From: Haloferax elongans ATCC BAA-1513
GTDB taxonomy: Archaea > Halobacteriota > Halobacteria > Halobacteriales > Haloferacaceae
Length of the DNA: 64,000 nucleotides
Assembly (NCBI RefSeq): GCF_000336755.1
Contig: NZ_AOLK01000024.1
Coordinates: 124,001-188,000, forward strand
Direction of reading: 5' to 3'
The notes under the pieces are model-generated. The model did no database searches and had not been told where the DNA came from. It worked only from the letters and a program-made list of their open reading frames with translations. Below, one piece after another: positions 33,947 through 42,560 of the stretch. Position 1 is the first letter of the stretch; the number at the start of each line of letters is the position of its first letter. The position numbers were made by a program, and so were the translations under genes.

Positions 33947-34836
33947 CGGCACAGCGCGTGTTGGTCACAGCAGGAACGGGGACCGTCGGACAGCACGTCG
34001 TCCGAGAGTTACGCGATGACGACATCGAGGTACGCGTCGGAACGAGACGGCCACAGTCAGTTCGGGAGGCCAACGACAGCGACGAGTGCGTCGTCGAGTT
34101 CGACTTCGTTCGACCCGAAACGTGGGGGGCTGCGCTCGACGGGGTGGACGCCATCTTCCTCGTCAGGCCGCCCGGTGTCGAACAAGGACAGGTCACGGCG
34201 TTCGTCGACGCGGCGAGTCGCGTCGGGGTCGAGCACGTGGTCTATCTCTCGACACTCGGCGCGGACAAGAACGTCCTCATTCCGCACCATCGTATCGAAT
34301 CCCACATCCAGCAGTCGGCGGTCCGCCCGACGTTCCTCCGCGCGTCGTTCTTCAGCCAGAACCTCCACGAAGTCCACGGACAGGACGTCGTCGAACACCA
34401 CGAGATTTTCGTCCCCGCAGGCACGGGTGAGACGAGTTTCGTCGACGCTCGTGACGTCGCCGCCGTCGCCGCTGTCGTGCTCACGGACGACCGTCACGAC
34501 AAACAAGCCTACGACCTCACCGGTCCCGAGGCACTCCGATACGACGAGGTTGCAGCGGTGTTCAGCGACGCTCTCAACCGCCGAATCACCTACGCCGAGC
34601 CGTCGATTCCGGCGTTCATCCGTCGAATGCTCTCCAGAGACCTCCCGCTGTCGTACGTCCTCCTGATGGTCGGCATTTACAGTACGGCGCGATTCGGCTT
34701 CGCTGGTCGCGTGACCGGCGACGTGGGACGGCTGCTCGGTCGTCCACCACGAACTGTCCGAGACTACGTCGAAGACTACCGAGACCGCTTCGAACCCGCC
34801 AACCCTCCGGCAGCGACACACTCCCCGGAGCGATGA
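33943..34836 (+). CDS. NmrA-family NAD(P)-binding protein
   Basis: A 297-residue protein starting MTAQRVLVTAGTGTVGQHVV, which has the GxxGxxG-type dinucleotide loop. VYLSTLGADKNVLIPHHRIESHIQQS and PTFLRASFFSQNLHEV are typical of NmrA/azoreductase-like SDRs (QorB/YtfG type), where the Ser/Lys region replaces the usual catalytic pair. It is translationally coupled to the preceding SDR gene. Role may be quinone or redox sensing, an inference from family and the HxlR neighbour. Confidence 0.83.
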   Translation: MTAQRVLVTAGTGTVGQHVVRELRDDDIEVRVGTRRPQSVREANDSDECVVEFDFVRPETWGAALDGVDAIFLVRPPGVEQGQVTAFVDAASRVGVEHVVYLSTLGADKNVLIPHHRIESHIQQSAVRPTFLRASFFSQNLHEVHGQDVVEHHEIFVPAGTGETSFVDARDVAAVAAVVLTDDRHDKQAYDLTGPEALRYDEVAAVFSDALNRRITYAEPSIPAFIRRMLSRDLPLSYVLLMVGIYSTARFGFAGRVTGDVGRLLGRPPRTVRDYVEDYRDRFEPANPPAATHSPER

Positions 34837-34912
34837 CGCCACCCAGTACGGTTGTGCGCATTAATCGCCCACCCGGAGCAGAATTACCCGCTGACGCCCT
34901 TCCTACACACCA

Positions 34913-35527
34913 ATGACAAGTAGTCCGACGCGAACGGGAACCCGCAGACGATTCCTCCAACTCGCAGGCGCAGGGACAATCGGTCTCGCTGGCTGTCTCG
35001 GCGGTGGGTCGGGGTCGGCAGACGGAGGCGGCGGAGACGGAAGTGGCGGAGACAGTGAAAATGGCGGTGGTGGTGGCGATGAGAACACGGCCGGTGACGG
35101 CGCGTGGCGTACCACCGAACTCACCGACGTGCTCACGGGCGAGACGTTCACCGTCGAGGGGCTTCTCGACCGCCCGGTCCTCCTCGAAACGTTCGCAGTC
35201 TGGTGTTCGAACTGTCTGCGACAGCAAAAAGAGATGATTTCGTTCCACGAGGCGGTCGGCGACGACGTGGTGACCGTCGCCCTCGACATCGACCCGAACG
35301 AGGACGCCGAGAAGGTCCGCGAGCACGCCGAGCGCCACGGCTTCGACTGGCGATACGCCGTCTCGCCCGAGCCGGTGACGAAAAGTCTCACCGACGAATT
35401 CGGCTCGTCGATGGCGAGCGCGCCGACCGTCCCGATGCTTCGTATCTGCCCTGACGGGACGGCAACCCGTCTCAAGAACGGGCACAAGACCACCGAGTTC
35501 CTCCGCGAGAAAGTCTCTGAGTGCTGA
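34913..35527 (+). CDS. Thioredoxin-like (TlpA/ResA) lipoprotein
   Basis: A 204-residue exported redox protein. It has a Tat lipoprotein signal (TRRRFLQLAGAGTIGLAGCLG, Cys near residue 28), a Gly/Asp-rich linker to about 60, then a thioredoxin fold. The active site is WCSNC (near residues 101-105), a CxxC motif. cis-Pro is in SAPTVPML. It is followed immediately by a CcdA-like gene (TGATG overlap), so CcdA probably supplies its electrons. Confidence 0.88.
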   Translation: MTSSPTRTGTRRRFLQLAGAGTIGLAGCLGGGSGSADGGGGDGSGGDSENGGGGGDENTAGDGAWRTTELTDVLTGETFTVEGLLDRPVLLETFAVWCSNCLRQQKEMISFHEAVGDDVVTVALDIDPNEDAEKVREHAERHGFDWRYAVSPEPVTKSLTDEFGSSMASAPTVPMLRICPDGTATRLKNGHKTTEFLREKVSEC

Positions 35528-36291
35528 TGGGGCTCGGTACGAAACTCCTCGAACTGTTCGTCATCGGCGTCGGCACGCCACTGACCGCGGCGTGTGCGCT
35601 CCCGCTGTACCCCGGATTTCTCGCGTATCTCGCCCGACAGAGCCGACAGGGAGGCGACGACGCCGGGGCCGGAGCTACCTCTGCACCTACCGGCCTCCCA
35701 ATCGCCGTCCTCGGCGTGCTCGTGACGCTCGGTGCAGTGACGTTCATGCTCGGCGTCGGCGTCCTGTTTTCGCTCCTCTTGGAGGTTTCACTCACGGCCG
35801 TCGTCAGTGTCGTCTCCCCGGTCGCGTTCGGTATCCTGTTCGTCGTGAGCCTCGCACTCCTCGCGGACGCGAAGATATTCACTCGCATTCCGACTATCGA
35901 ACCGCCGGAGACCAGACACCCGGCGCTGTCGGCGTTCTCCTACGGATTCTTCTTCGGAGCCATCATCCTCCCGTGTAATCCCGGGTTCATCGCGCTGTTC
36001 TTCGCTCGCGTGCCAGTCCTGTTCGATACGGCTGCCGAGAGCCTGCTCGGCTTTCTCGCGTTCGGCCTCGGTATCGGCGCGCCGCTGCTCGCGTTCGCAC
36101 TCGTCTCCGAGCGCTACAGTCGGCAGGTGACTCGCTGGTTCGCCCGCCACACCACCGCAATCAACCGCGTCACCGGCGCGGTCATGCTCGTCGTCAGCGT
36201 CTACTATCTCCTCGTCGTCTTCGACGTGCTCGGCGTCGCCGGGGCGGTCGAGATGGTCTTCGATGCAGTTCTCAGCCCGTTTACTGGCTGA
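35527..36291 (+). CDS. CcdA/DsbD-type thiol-disulfide transmembrane carrier
   Basis: About 254 residues from ATG 35527; an in-frame GTG lies 6 nt earlier. Six hydrophobic segments are visible. Family-typical cysteines occur in TPLTAACALPLYPGFLAYLAR (TM1) and GAIILPCNPGFIALFFAR (TM4), the pair that carries electrons across the membrane. It works with the thioredoxin-like lipoprotein encoded just upstream, to reduce disulfides outside the membrane or to serve cytochrome c maturation. Confidence 0.87.
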   Translation: MGLGTKLLELFVIGVGTPLTAACALPLYPGFLAYLARQSRQGGDDAGAGATSAPTGLPIAVLGVLVTLGAVTFMLGVGVLFSLLLEVSLTAVVSVVSPVAFGILFVVSLALLADAKIFTRIPTIEPPETRHPALSAFSYGFFFGAIILPCNPGFIALFFARVPVLFDTAAESLLGFLAFGLGIGAPLLAFALVSERYSRQVTRWFARHTTAINRVTGAVMLVVSVYYLLVVFDVLGVAGAVEMVFDAVLSPFTG

Positions 36292-36370
36292 TTTTCTATC
36301 GAGTCGTCGTCCTGTCGGTTGTCCGTAATAGCGCCTTTGACGCTTCGACCCGTCTCTCACGGGAGAGACG

Positions 36371-37906
36371 ATGGAACCCCGACAGGGGGAACGCGGCGAC
36401 CAATCCGTGCCCGAACAGACCCGGCTCTCGCTTCTCACCAGCAACCTCAGACGCCTCGATAGGCAGGCCTGCCGCGCGTTCGTCGCCGACCTCTGGGCAG
36501 CCCGTGGGTTCGAGACGCAGGTCGATGGCGCGGTCATTCGGGCGACTCGCGGCGGGCGACGCACGACGATTCTCCCCGTCTCCGGCCAGCGTCGCGATAG
36601 ATTCCGTTCGTCGAACCCCAGCGTTTCCGGGGTGGAAATCGACGTGGTCGCTTCCTTCGGAACCAACAATCGCGGGGCGCGACTCGCAGACGAGCACGAC
36701 GCTCGACACCTCGACGCGACTGCGCTCTCCGAGATGCTCCTGTACGCGCTCGACCACAACGTGGCCGACGCACTCTGCGAGCGCCACTTCGGTGCACCGC
36801 TCGATGGTCTTCTGCCGCCACTTTCGACGCGCACGCAGTACCGCATCGAATACGTTCGACAGCGCGTCTCTCGTGTCGGGCGTCGCGTCACCAGTCCTGT
36901 CGCCCGTGGGTTCCGCGTCGGTCGGAATCTGGTACCCGACACCCCTCAGACGAGCCGAGGGGTTGCAACACTTCTCGTCGTCGCCCTTCTCGTAAGTGGC
37001 GCGGCAGTCGCACTCGGTCTCGTCGACAACCCATTCGACGAAGACGGCCACTCCGGGAGCAACGTGGCCCAAACGACAGCCCAATCTGGCGATAGCGCAG
37101 CGAACCAGGCGACCGCAATACCGCCAGACGGGACGGGGCGATTCGGTGATACGCTGGTGTCGCCACCGATGTTCCCCGAGGAACGAGAGCAACCGCCACT
37201 CGAACCAGTGGAAGCCGGTGAGCTCGCGGGCGTCCCGGGCGTCGGCCCGACGGGAATTACCAACCTGACGGCACTCAGTGCAGCCCACCAGACAAGCCTC
37301 GAAAATCGGTCGTACACGCTGTGGATAGACGAGTACCGACCCCGAGACGACGACCCGAACGAGACGCGCGTCCAGTACGATACCGACGTTACGGTCGACG
37401 GAGACCGGTATTTCGTCGCCGAGAACGTCGAAGCGGGTCGCACGCAGGTCCGCTTGCGAGCGGTCTACTACGACGGGACCGACTGGTACGTCGCCGAGCG
37501 CGAGAACGGAACCGAGCGCGTTCGTCGAATCGGCGGCAACACGTCTGCGCCGTCGATGGAATTCGACCCGGGGAAACGGAACGAGTCGCTTGTCGGCCAG
37601 TATCTCGCCACGCTGAAGACGAACGTCACGGGGAAGGTCCGCAGTGGCACGAACACGTACTACCGTATCGAAGGCGAGACGCGACCGACCATCGGCAGCG
37701 ACGGCCTCGTTCGAGACTATCGGTTCGTGGCGTACGTGGACAAACAGGGGTTCGTCGCCGACGCAATGGTGACGTACGTCCACCTCACCAGCGACGGCCC
37801 GGTTCGCGTCCAATTCGAATGGACCTACGGCCGACTCGACGAGACGACGCTGACTCCACCGCCGTGGGCCGAAGAAATCGAGACTGCGGACGACGCTCCG
37901 CCGTAG
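36371..37906 (+). CDS. One-TM haloarchaeal protein: endonuclease-like N-domain plus exported C-domain
   Basis: A 511-residue protein. Residues 25-150 resemble a restriction-endonuclease-like fold (RQACRAFVADLWAARGFETQVDG, IDVVASFGTNNRGARL, DATALSEMLLYAL), but I cannot find a complete D-(D/E)xK site. A single TM helix follows near residues 197-216 (VATLLVVALLVSGAAVALGL). The C-terminal 290 residues, outside the membrane, form a beta-rich domain (DTDVTVDGDRYFVAENVE, TYYRIEGETRPTIGSDGL) like the lipoprotein-type DUF common in haloarchaea. It is convergent with the iron importer operon. Function unknown. Confidence 0.75.
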   Translation: MEPRQGERGDQSVPEQTRLSLLTSNLRRLDRQACRAFVADLWAARGFETQVDGAVIRATRGGRRTTILPVSGQRRDRFRSSNPSVSGVEIDVVASFGTNNRGARLADEHDARHLDATALSEMLLYALDHNVADALCERHFGAPLDGLLPPLSTRTQYRIEYVRQRVSRVGRRVTSPVARGFRVGRNLVPDTPQTSRGVATLLVVALLVSGAAVALGLVDNPFDEDGHSGSNVAQTTAQSGDSAANQATAIPPDGTGRFGDTLVSPPMFPEEREQPPLEPVEAGELAGVPGVGPTGITNLTALSAAHQTSLENRSYTLWIDEYRPRDDDPNETRVQYDTDVTVDGDRYFVAENVEAGRTQVRLRAVYYDGTDWYVAERENGTERVRRIGGNTSAPSMEFDPGKRNESLVGQYLATLKTNVTGKVRSGTNTYYRIEGETRPTIGSDGLVRDYRFVAYVDKQGFVADAMVTYVHLTSDGPVRVQFEWTYGRLDETTLTPPPWAEEIETADDAPP

Positions 37907-37950
37907 TCGCCCGGGAGACGACTACGACGGTCGGGTACGGCAGGAATGGA

Positions 37951-38877
37951 TTACAGCGACCGGTTCGGGAGGATGCTCGGGTCCGGCGTGTACGTGACCG
38001 TCGCGTCCACACGGAAGACGTCCGCGAGGAGTTCTTCCGTGACGACGTCGGTCGGCGGTCCCCAGTCGTAGACCGAACCGTCCTGCATGGCGATGAGGTA
38101 GTCGGCGAAGCGAGCGGCCTGTGCGATGTCGTGGAGGACGACTGCGACCGTGACGCCGCGTTCCTCGTTGAGTTGGCGAACCGTCTCCAACACGCGCAAC
38201 TGGTGGTGCAAGTCGAGGTAGGTCGTCGGCTCGTCCAACAGCAGCACGTCGGTGTCCTGTGCGAGCACCATCGCAATCCACACGAGTTGGCGCTGTCCGC
38301 CACTCAGGCTCGACACCTGTCTGTCGCGGAGGTGTTCGACCCCCGCAAGGTCGATAGCGCGGTCGATAGCCTGCCGGTCGTCCTCGCCGAGTTGCTCGAA
38401 GAACCCACGGTGTGGGTACCGACCGTGTGAGACGAGCTTCTCGACGGTAATCGAACCGGGGGAGTCGTGTTCCTGTGAGAGCAAGCCGAGTTCCCGAGCG
38501 AAGGCTCCGTCGTCGTACTCGGAGAGTTTCTGGCCGTCGAGGTAGACGTGTCCCTCGTCGGGCGACAGTTGCTTGGCGAGTGACTTCAAGAGCGTACTCT
38601 TGCCGGACCCGTTCGGGCCGACGAGCGCCGTCACCTCACCGCGCGGGATGTCGATTCGGTCGCATTCGACGACCGGGCCATCGCTCGTCGGATACGAAAG
38701 CGCGAGTTTGTCGCCGACGAGCGCGCTCTCGGTTTCGCTCGACGCTCGGGTGACGTCAGACTCGGACGCTGCAGCGTCGGGAGCCGCCATCGCGACCTCT
38801 TCGGAGGTGCCAGTGCGGGCCTCGTCCGTCTGGCCATCGGCGGCCGCGTCTCGTTCCGATTCCATCCCTGACATCAT
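37951..38877 (-). CDS. Ferric-chelate ABC importer ATPase (FecE/BtuD family)
   Basis: About 308 residues from ATG 38877 (MMSGMESER), which overlaps the permease stop (ATGA). The first ~50 residues are an acidic Ala/Glu/Ser-rich tail. The ABC domain has Walker A GPNGSGKSTLLKSLA, signature SSLSGGQRQLVWIAM, Walker B VLLLDEPTTYLDLHHQ and H-loop VVLHDIAQAAR. The TYLD block is typical of iron-siderophore ATPases. It is the last gene of the iron-box operon 40-42 kb. Confidence 0.94.
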   Translation of the reverse strand: MMSGMESERDAAADGQTDEARTGTSEEVAMAAPDAAASESDVTRASSETESALVGDKLALSYPTSDGPVVECDRIDIPRGEVTALVGPNGSGKSTLLKSLAKQLSPDEGHVYLDGQKLSEYDDGAFARELGLLSQEHDSPGSITVEKLVSHGRYPHRGFFEQLGEDDRQAIDRAIDLAGVEHLRDRQVSSLSGGQRQLVWIAMVLAQDTDVLLLDEPTTYLDLHHQLRVLETVRQLNEERGVTVAVVLHDIAQAARFADYLIAMQDGSVYDWGPPTDVVTEELLADVFRVDATVTYTPDPSILPNRSL

Positions 38878-39977
38878 ACCTCCCCCAGCTGTTGTTGTTT
38901 TCGCATCAGGTAGAGGAAGTACGGGCCACCGACGAGCCCAGTGACGACCCCGACCGGAAGCTGCGAGGGGCTCAAGAGGAGTCGCGCGCCGACGTCGGCG
39001 ACGACCATCAACGCGGGTCCCGCGAAGACACACCCGAGGATGAGCCGTTTGTAGTCGCTGCCGACGATGTTGCGAACGAGGTGGGGCACGACCAAGCCCA
39101 CGAAGCCGACGATACCGGCGACGGCGATGCTCGCTGCGGCCGCGAGAACGGCGACACCGGCGAGGGCGAACCGAACTTTCTCGATAGACATCCCCAGCGA
39201 GCGCGCGGTCTGTTCGCCCAAGAGGAGGACGTTCAGCTGTCTCGACCCCGCGAGCGCGAGGAAGATTGCTAATATCGACCACGGCAGGGCGGTTCTGACC
39301 TGTTCCCAGTCGGTCCCCGTGAGCGACCCAGTGGTCCACGCGAGGGCGGACTGGACGACGCCGAGGTCGTCGGCGAAGAAGAACAGCCCCGTCTGGAGGC
39401 TCTGGAAGACGGTGCCGACGACGACACCGGCCAACACCAGTCGAACCGGGGACGTGCCGTTCTTCCACGCGATGGCGTAGACGATGGCGAACGCGGTCGC
39501 CCCGCCGAGTGCGGCGAGAATCGGGAGGAACGCCGACAGCCCGGAGAAGACCACGAGCGTGAGCAAGATTGCGAGTCCAGCCCCGGAGGAGACGCCGAGG
39601 ATGAACGGACTCGCAAGCTCGTTGCGCGTAATCGCCTGGAAGATGGCCCCGGAGACGGCGAGGTTCGCCCCGACGAGTATCGCAACGAAGACGCGCGGGA
39701 CGCGAATCGTCCAGACGACGAGTGTCTGCTTCGCGAGGTCGGGAAGCGCGCCACCGAGGAGGAGCGACACCCACACGCTGGGGTTGGAGACGACCGCCGG
39801 GTCGAAGACGGCCTGCCACGCCTCGGCGAGACTCATCGAGAACGCGCCGAGGCTGACCTGCACGAGTCCCCCGATGAAGACGACGAGAATCGACGCGAGA
39901 CAGAGCGACACGAGCGAGCCGTCTATCCATCCGAGTGGGTTCGCCGACTGCGACTCGGTTCGGTGTGCGTCGCTCAC
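38874..39977 (-). CDS. Ferric-chelate ABC importer permease (FecCD/BtuC family)
   Basis: A 367-residue permease with about ten hydrophobic segments. Family blocks include TIRVPRVFVAILVGANLAVSG, RNELASPFILGVSSGAGLA, LLLGEQTARSLGMS and GFVGLVVPHLVRNIVG. One permease gene is present, so it probably works as a homodimer. It overlaps the flavoprotein gene by 4 bp and the ATPase by 4 bp. Confidence 0.94.
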   Translation of the reverse strand: MSDAHRTESQSANPLGWIDGSLVSLCLASILVVFIGGLVQVSLGAFSMSLAEAWQAVFDPAVVSNPSVWVSLLLGGALPDLAKQTLVVWTIRVPRVFVAILVGANLAVSGAIFQAITRNELASPFILGVSSGAGLAILLTLVVFSGLSAFLPILAALGGATAFAIVYAIAWKNGTSPVRLVLAGVVVGTVFQSLQTGLFFFADDLGVVQSALAWTTGSLTGTDWEQVRTALPWSILAIFLALAGSRQLNVLLLGEQTARSLGMSIEKVRFALAGVAVLAAAASIAVAGIVGFVGLVVPHLVRNIVGSDYKRLILGCVFAGPALMVVADVGARLLLSPSQLPVGVVTGLVGGPYFLYLMRKQQQLGEV

Positions 39978-40963
39978 AGTTGATTCACCTCGCTGTCGGC
40001 TGTGTCGTCATCGCTCGCCTCTCGGTTGCCGTCAGTCGAGTCGAGATACGCCTGAATCTCGTCTTCGGGGAGGGCGTCGAGGACGCGGTCGGTGCCGAGT
40101 ACGTCCACAAGTCGGCGAATACCGCGGTCCTCCATCGCCTCGACTTCCTCGTCGCTCCGACGAGTCTCGAACGCGCGGTCGATGTAGGACTCACGGAGGT
40201 CGGCGAGTCGGTCGTCGCTCACGTCGCAGTCCTCGGGCACTTTACCGTCGAACCACTCGCGCCAGCGGTCTCGGTCTCCCCACTCGCCCGAGAACTCTGT
40301 CTCCGGGCGAAGCCAGTCGTAGTGGTCGGCGAGCATGCCGGGATATCCCTGCTCGCGGCGGTGGTCTTCGAGCAGACACCGGGCGACGTGTGCGCCCTGT
40401 CCCGCGGAGATTGCGACCTGTGCGTTTCGCTGGCCGGACGGGGAGGCGACGTACAGCCCATCGACCGGCGTTCTGCCGTCTTCGTCCGAGTACGATGGGT
40501 CGAAGTGTTCGTGCTCCTCGCCGTGGTGGTCGTGGCGTTCGAACATCGTGTCGTCGTCATCGAGGCCGCGGAGATACGACCCGTCGTACCACGCTGCAGC
40601 CAAGACGGCGTCGGTGGCGACGCGTCGTCCGTCCTGTGTCTCGACGACGAATCGCGTCTCGGCTTCGTGGTCGTCGTCTGCGCGGTCGACCGAGACGACC
40701 ATGTCGGAGACGAGTTCGCCACCCGCGTCGTCGACGTGGGCGTGCAGCAAGTCGAGAAGCGTCTCGACGCCGACGCCGCCGGGGAATCCGGGGTAGTTCT
40801 CGACGTAGGCACACCGCTGCAGTGCGGCGTTCCCGCGGTCGAAGACCACGGTGTCGAGACCGTAGCGGGCGGTGAATATCGCCGCTGCACAGCCCGCTGG
40901 GCCGCCACCGACGACCACGACGTCGGCGACATCACTCGTCTCGCGTTGCTCGGAAGTGGACAT
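39974..40963 (-). CDS. Flavoprotein of thioredoxin-reductase type without NAD(P)H domain or CxxC, in the iron operon
   Basis: A 329-residue protein with FAD-binding ADVVVVGGGPAGCAAAIFTARYG at residues 13-35 and the second FAD block DGLYVASPSGQRNAQVAISAGQGAHVA near 180-206. In thioredoxin reductases these two blocks are separated by the NAD(P)H domain with a CxxC. Here only a short segment joins them (TDAVLAAAWYDGSYLRGL), with a His-rich stretch FERHDHHGEEHEHF. No CxxC exists. A helical C-terminal extension of about 115 residues follows. Position between the binding-protein and permease genes suggests a role in reducing or releasing the ferric chelate, with the His stretch as a possible metal site. 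This is inference. Confidence 0.8.
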   Translation of the reverse strand: MSTSEQRETSDVADVVVVGGGPAGCAAAIFTARYGLDTVVFDRGNAALQRCAYVENYPGFPGGVGVETLLDLLHAHVDDAGGELVSDMVVSVDRADDDHEAETRFVVETQDGRRVATDAVLAAAWYDGSYLRGLDDDDTMFERHDHHGEEHEHFDPSYSDEDGRTPVDGLYVASPSGQRNAQVAISAGQGAHVARCLLEDHRREQGYPGMLADHYDWLRPETEFSGEWGDRDRWREWFDGKVPEDCDVSDDRLADLRESYIDRAFETRRSDEEVEAMEDRGIRRLVDVLGTDRVLDALPEDEIQAYLDSTDGNREASDDDTADSEVNQL

Positions 40964-40965
40964 CG

Positions 40966-42156
40966 TCAGAACTCCCCGGCGACGATATCGGCGACGCGCT
41001 GGGCGTCGTAGAGTTGTTCGTCGATATCGTAGAGCGACTCGGCGGTGCGCTGGGTGAGCACGAGGTTCGTAATCGGACCCTGATACAGACTGCCTGCACG
41101 GTAGATGTCCCCGTTCTCGACGGCGGTGAGCGCGCTCGCAGTCTCGTGGTTCTGCAGGAAGTCGACGACCGTGGACTCGAACGCTTCGCGGGTCTTCGAC
41201 TCGTAGCCGCGGAGTAAGAGCACTTCGGGGTCGACTTCGAGGAGCGTTTCGAGGTCGATAGCGGCGCGCGTACCGTGGAAGTCCTTCACGTCGGAGGCGG
41301 CGAGGGCGTCCTTCACGCCGAGGTCACGGAAGTGCTTGAATCCGGTTCCGTCGCCGATGATGTACGGGTAGTACTTCTCGGGTTCGTCGCCGACGCCCCA
41401 GAGAACTGCCCCGGCGGGGCGGTCGCCCTTGGCCGGAACGACCGATTCGAGGTTCGTCTTGAACTCGTCGTGGAGTTCGACGAACGCCTCGTAGCGGTCG
41501 GTGCGCTGGAACACCTGCGCGAGTTTCTCGAAGCCTTCGTACAGAGAGTAGTAGCGGTAGTCCTCGTGCCACGGGTAGTGCTGGGCGTAGATGCAGTTCC
41601 CGAACATCGGGGCGACTTCGGAGACGACTTCGTCCACGTCCTCTTGGGTCCAGCCCTTAAACCGGTTCATCAGGAAGTTCGGGTCCATGACGTGCACGTC
41701 GGCGTCGAGTTCGTAGAATAGCTCCTTGCTGACGCCGTCCTGATACAGCGAGACCATGTCGCTCTTGTCGACCGACAGCCCCGGAATCGCGTCGTAGTAC
41801 TGGGTGTGGTACCGTCTCGTCAGCCAGACGGCTTTCGGCGCTTCGAGACCGAGGGCGACGCCCATGTCGGCCCAACTGCCGTTGTTCGCAACCCACGTCT
41901 CGGGGACGGACTCGAACTGAACGTCACCGACGGGGTCGATGGAGACGGTGTACGAATCGTCTGGCGCGTTCGTCGTCTGCTGTGTATCGGTCTCGGTCGG
42001 CGCGTCCGTCTGCGTCGACGTTTTCGTCTCCGCATCGGCTTCCGAACTCGTCTGTCCCATACACCCGGCGAGCAGTCCGGCACCCGCGATGGCTCCCGCA
42101 CTGTGAATAATCGACCGACGTGTCGGCCCACTCGAATTCGTCTCGTCTCCGTTCAT
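40966..42156 (-). CDS. Iron-regulated ABC importer substrate-binding lipoprotein (operon copy)
   Basis: A 396-residue binding protein paralogous to that at 6222-7466. Signal: TRRSIIHSAGAIAGAGLLAGC (twin Arg, lipobox Cys near residue 32), then a Thr-rich linker. The mature part opens YTVSIDPVGDVQFESVPE, with VSKELFYELDADVHVMDP and LETLLEVDPEVLLLRGYES. It is the first gene of the iron operon, and the start ATG is 5 bp from a DtxR-type box. The flavoprotein, permease and ATPase follow with gaps of 2 bp or overlaps. Ligand is probably a ferric siderophore. Confidence 0.9.
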   Translation of the reverse strand: MNGDETNSSGPTRRSIIHSAGAIAGAGLLAGCMGQTSSEADAETKTSTQTDAPTETDTQQTTNAPDDSYTVSIDPVGDVQFESVPETWVANNGSWADMGVALGLEAPKAVWLTRRYHTQYYDAIPGLSVDKSDMVSLYQDGVSKELFYELDADVHVMDPNFLMNRFKGWTQEDVDEVVSEVAPMFGNCIYAQHYPWHEDYRYYSLYEGFEKLAQVFQRTDRYEAFVELHDEFKTNLESVVPAKGDRPAGAVLWGVGDEPEKYYPYIIGDGTGFKHFRDLGVKDALAASDVKDFHGTRAAIDLETLLEVDPEVLLLRGYESKTREAFESTVVDFLQNHETASALTAVENGDIYRAGSLYQGPITNLVLTQRTAESLYDIDEQLYDAQRVADIVAGEF

Positions 42157-42160
42157 ACGT

Positions 42161-42176
42161 TTTAGGCTAACCTAAG
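42161..42176. promoter_or_regulatory. Proximal iron box of the importer operon
   Basis: TTTAGGCTAACCTAAG (on the gene strand CTTAGGTTAGCCTAAA) matches the DtxR/IdeR core and ends 5 bp from the ATG at 42156. It is the same site at the same distance as at 6202-6217. Confidence 0.85.
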
Positions 42177-42195
42177 GCGATAAACTACTTTCGAA

Positions 42196-42213
42196 TTTTA
42201 GGCGCTCCTAAAA
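42196..42213. promoter_or_regulatory. Distal iron box of the importer operon (perfect inverted repeat)
   Basis: TTTTAGG-CGCT-CCTAAAA has perfect 7-bp arms. It lies 35 bp from the proximal box and upstream of the probable TATA (gene strand AGTTTATC). A metal-dependent repressor could bind both boxes as a pair. Confidence 0.72.
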
Positions 42214-42339
42214 CCTGAGAACGGGCCGAGAAAACAACGAAGCAGAGAATCGTTAAATCGTGGAAGGGGACGTAGCAGATGGCTACGCCGAAGCGACCCA
42301 CAGTATATAGCGTTCGCGTAGAAACGTAGGCACACCCTG

Positions 42340-42560
42340 GTCAACTGCCTCGGGGTCAAGCCCCGAGGCTTGTCAGTGGATTCCCGCTCTAACCAAGTAA
42401 CTCGGTAGGTCGGAATCGGCCGTTCGCGTTCAACGTCCCTGACTTGAGAGCCAGTTGACTTGTGGCCCGTTCAGCACCAGACTTGAGCCAGTGCTGAACA
42501 AGACGCCACCCGACGTTCCGAGCGGCGTTATAGTCGGCGTGGAGTTCTTTCCCGCACTTC
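42340..42560 (-). ncRNA. Candidate TnpB guide RNA (omega RNA / sotRNA)
   Basis: In this family the guide RNA is made from the 3' end of tnpB through the right end of the element, and sense-overlapping RNAs at the 3' end of tnpB are known from Halobacterium. The region holds the strong right-end hairpin at 42347-42369, and the GGTTAG/AGCGGGAATCC stretch downstream of the stop. The RNA limits are approximate; the guide would be the flank beyond the right end. Confidence 0.35.
42347..42369. repeat. Right-end hairpin of the TnpB element
   Basis: GCCTCGGGG-TCAAG-CCCCGAGGC, a perfect 9-bp stem with a 5-nt loop, just beyond the tnpB stop (42389). Confidence 0.75.

Noticed and set aside
38878-39930. 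Upstream extension of the iron ATPase frame to 659 residues
   Set aside because: The added part is the out-of-frame shadow of the permease gene, very Arg-rich; the ATPase starts at 38877.
39974-40963. Ordinary thioredoxin reductase
   Set aside because: The FAD blocks match, but there is no CxxC and no NAD(P)H-binding GxGxxA/G domain between them.
42271-42287. CGTAGC-AGATG-GCTACG hairpin near the TnpB element
   Set aside because: Short stem outside the element hairpins with no matching partner; not enough to name a feature.
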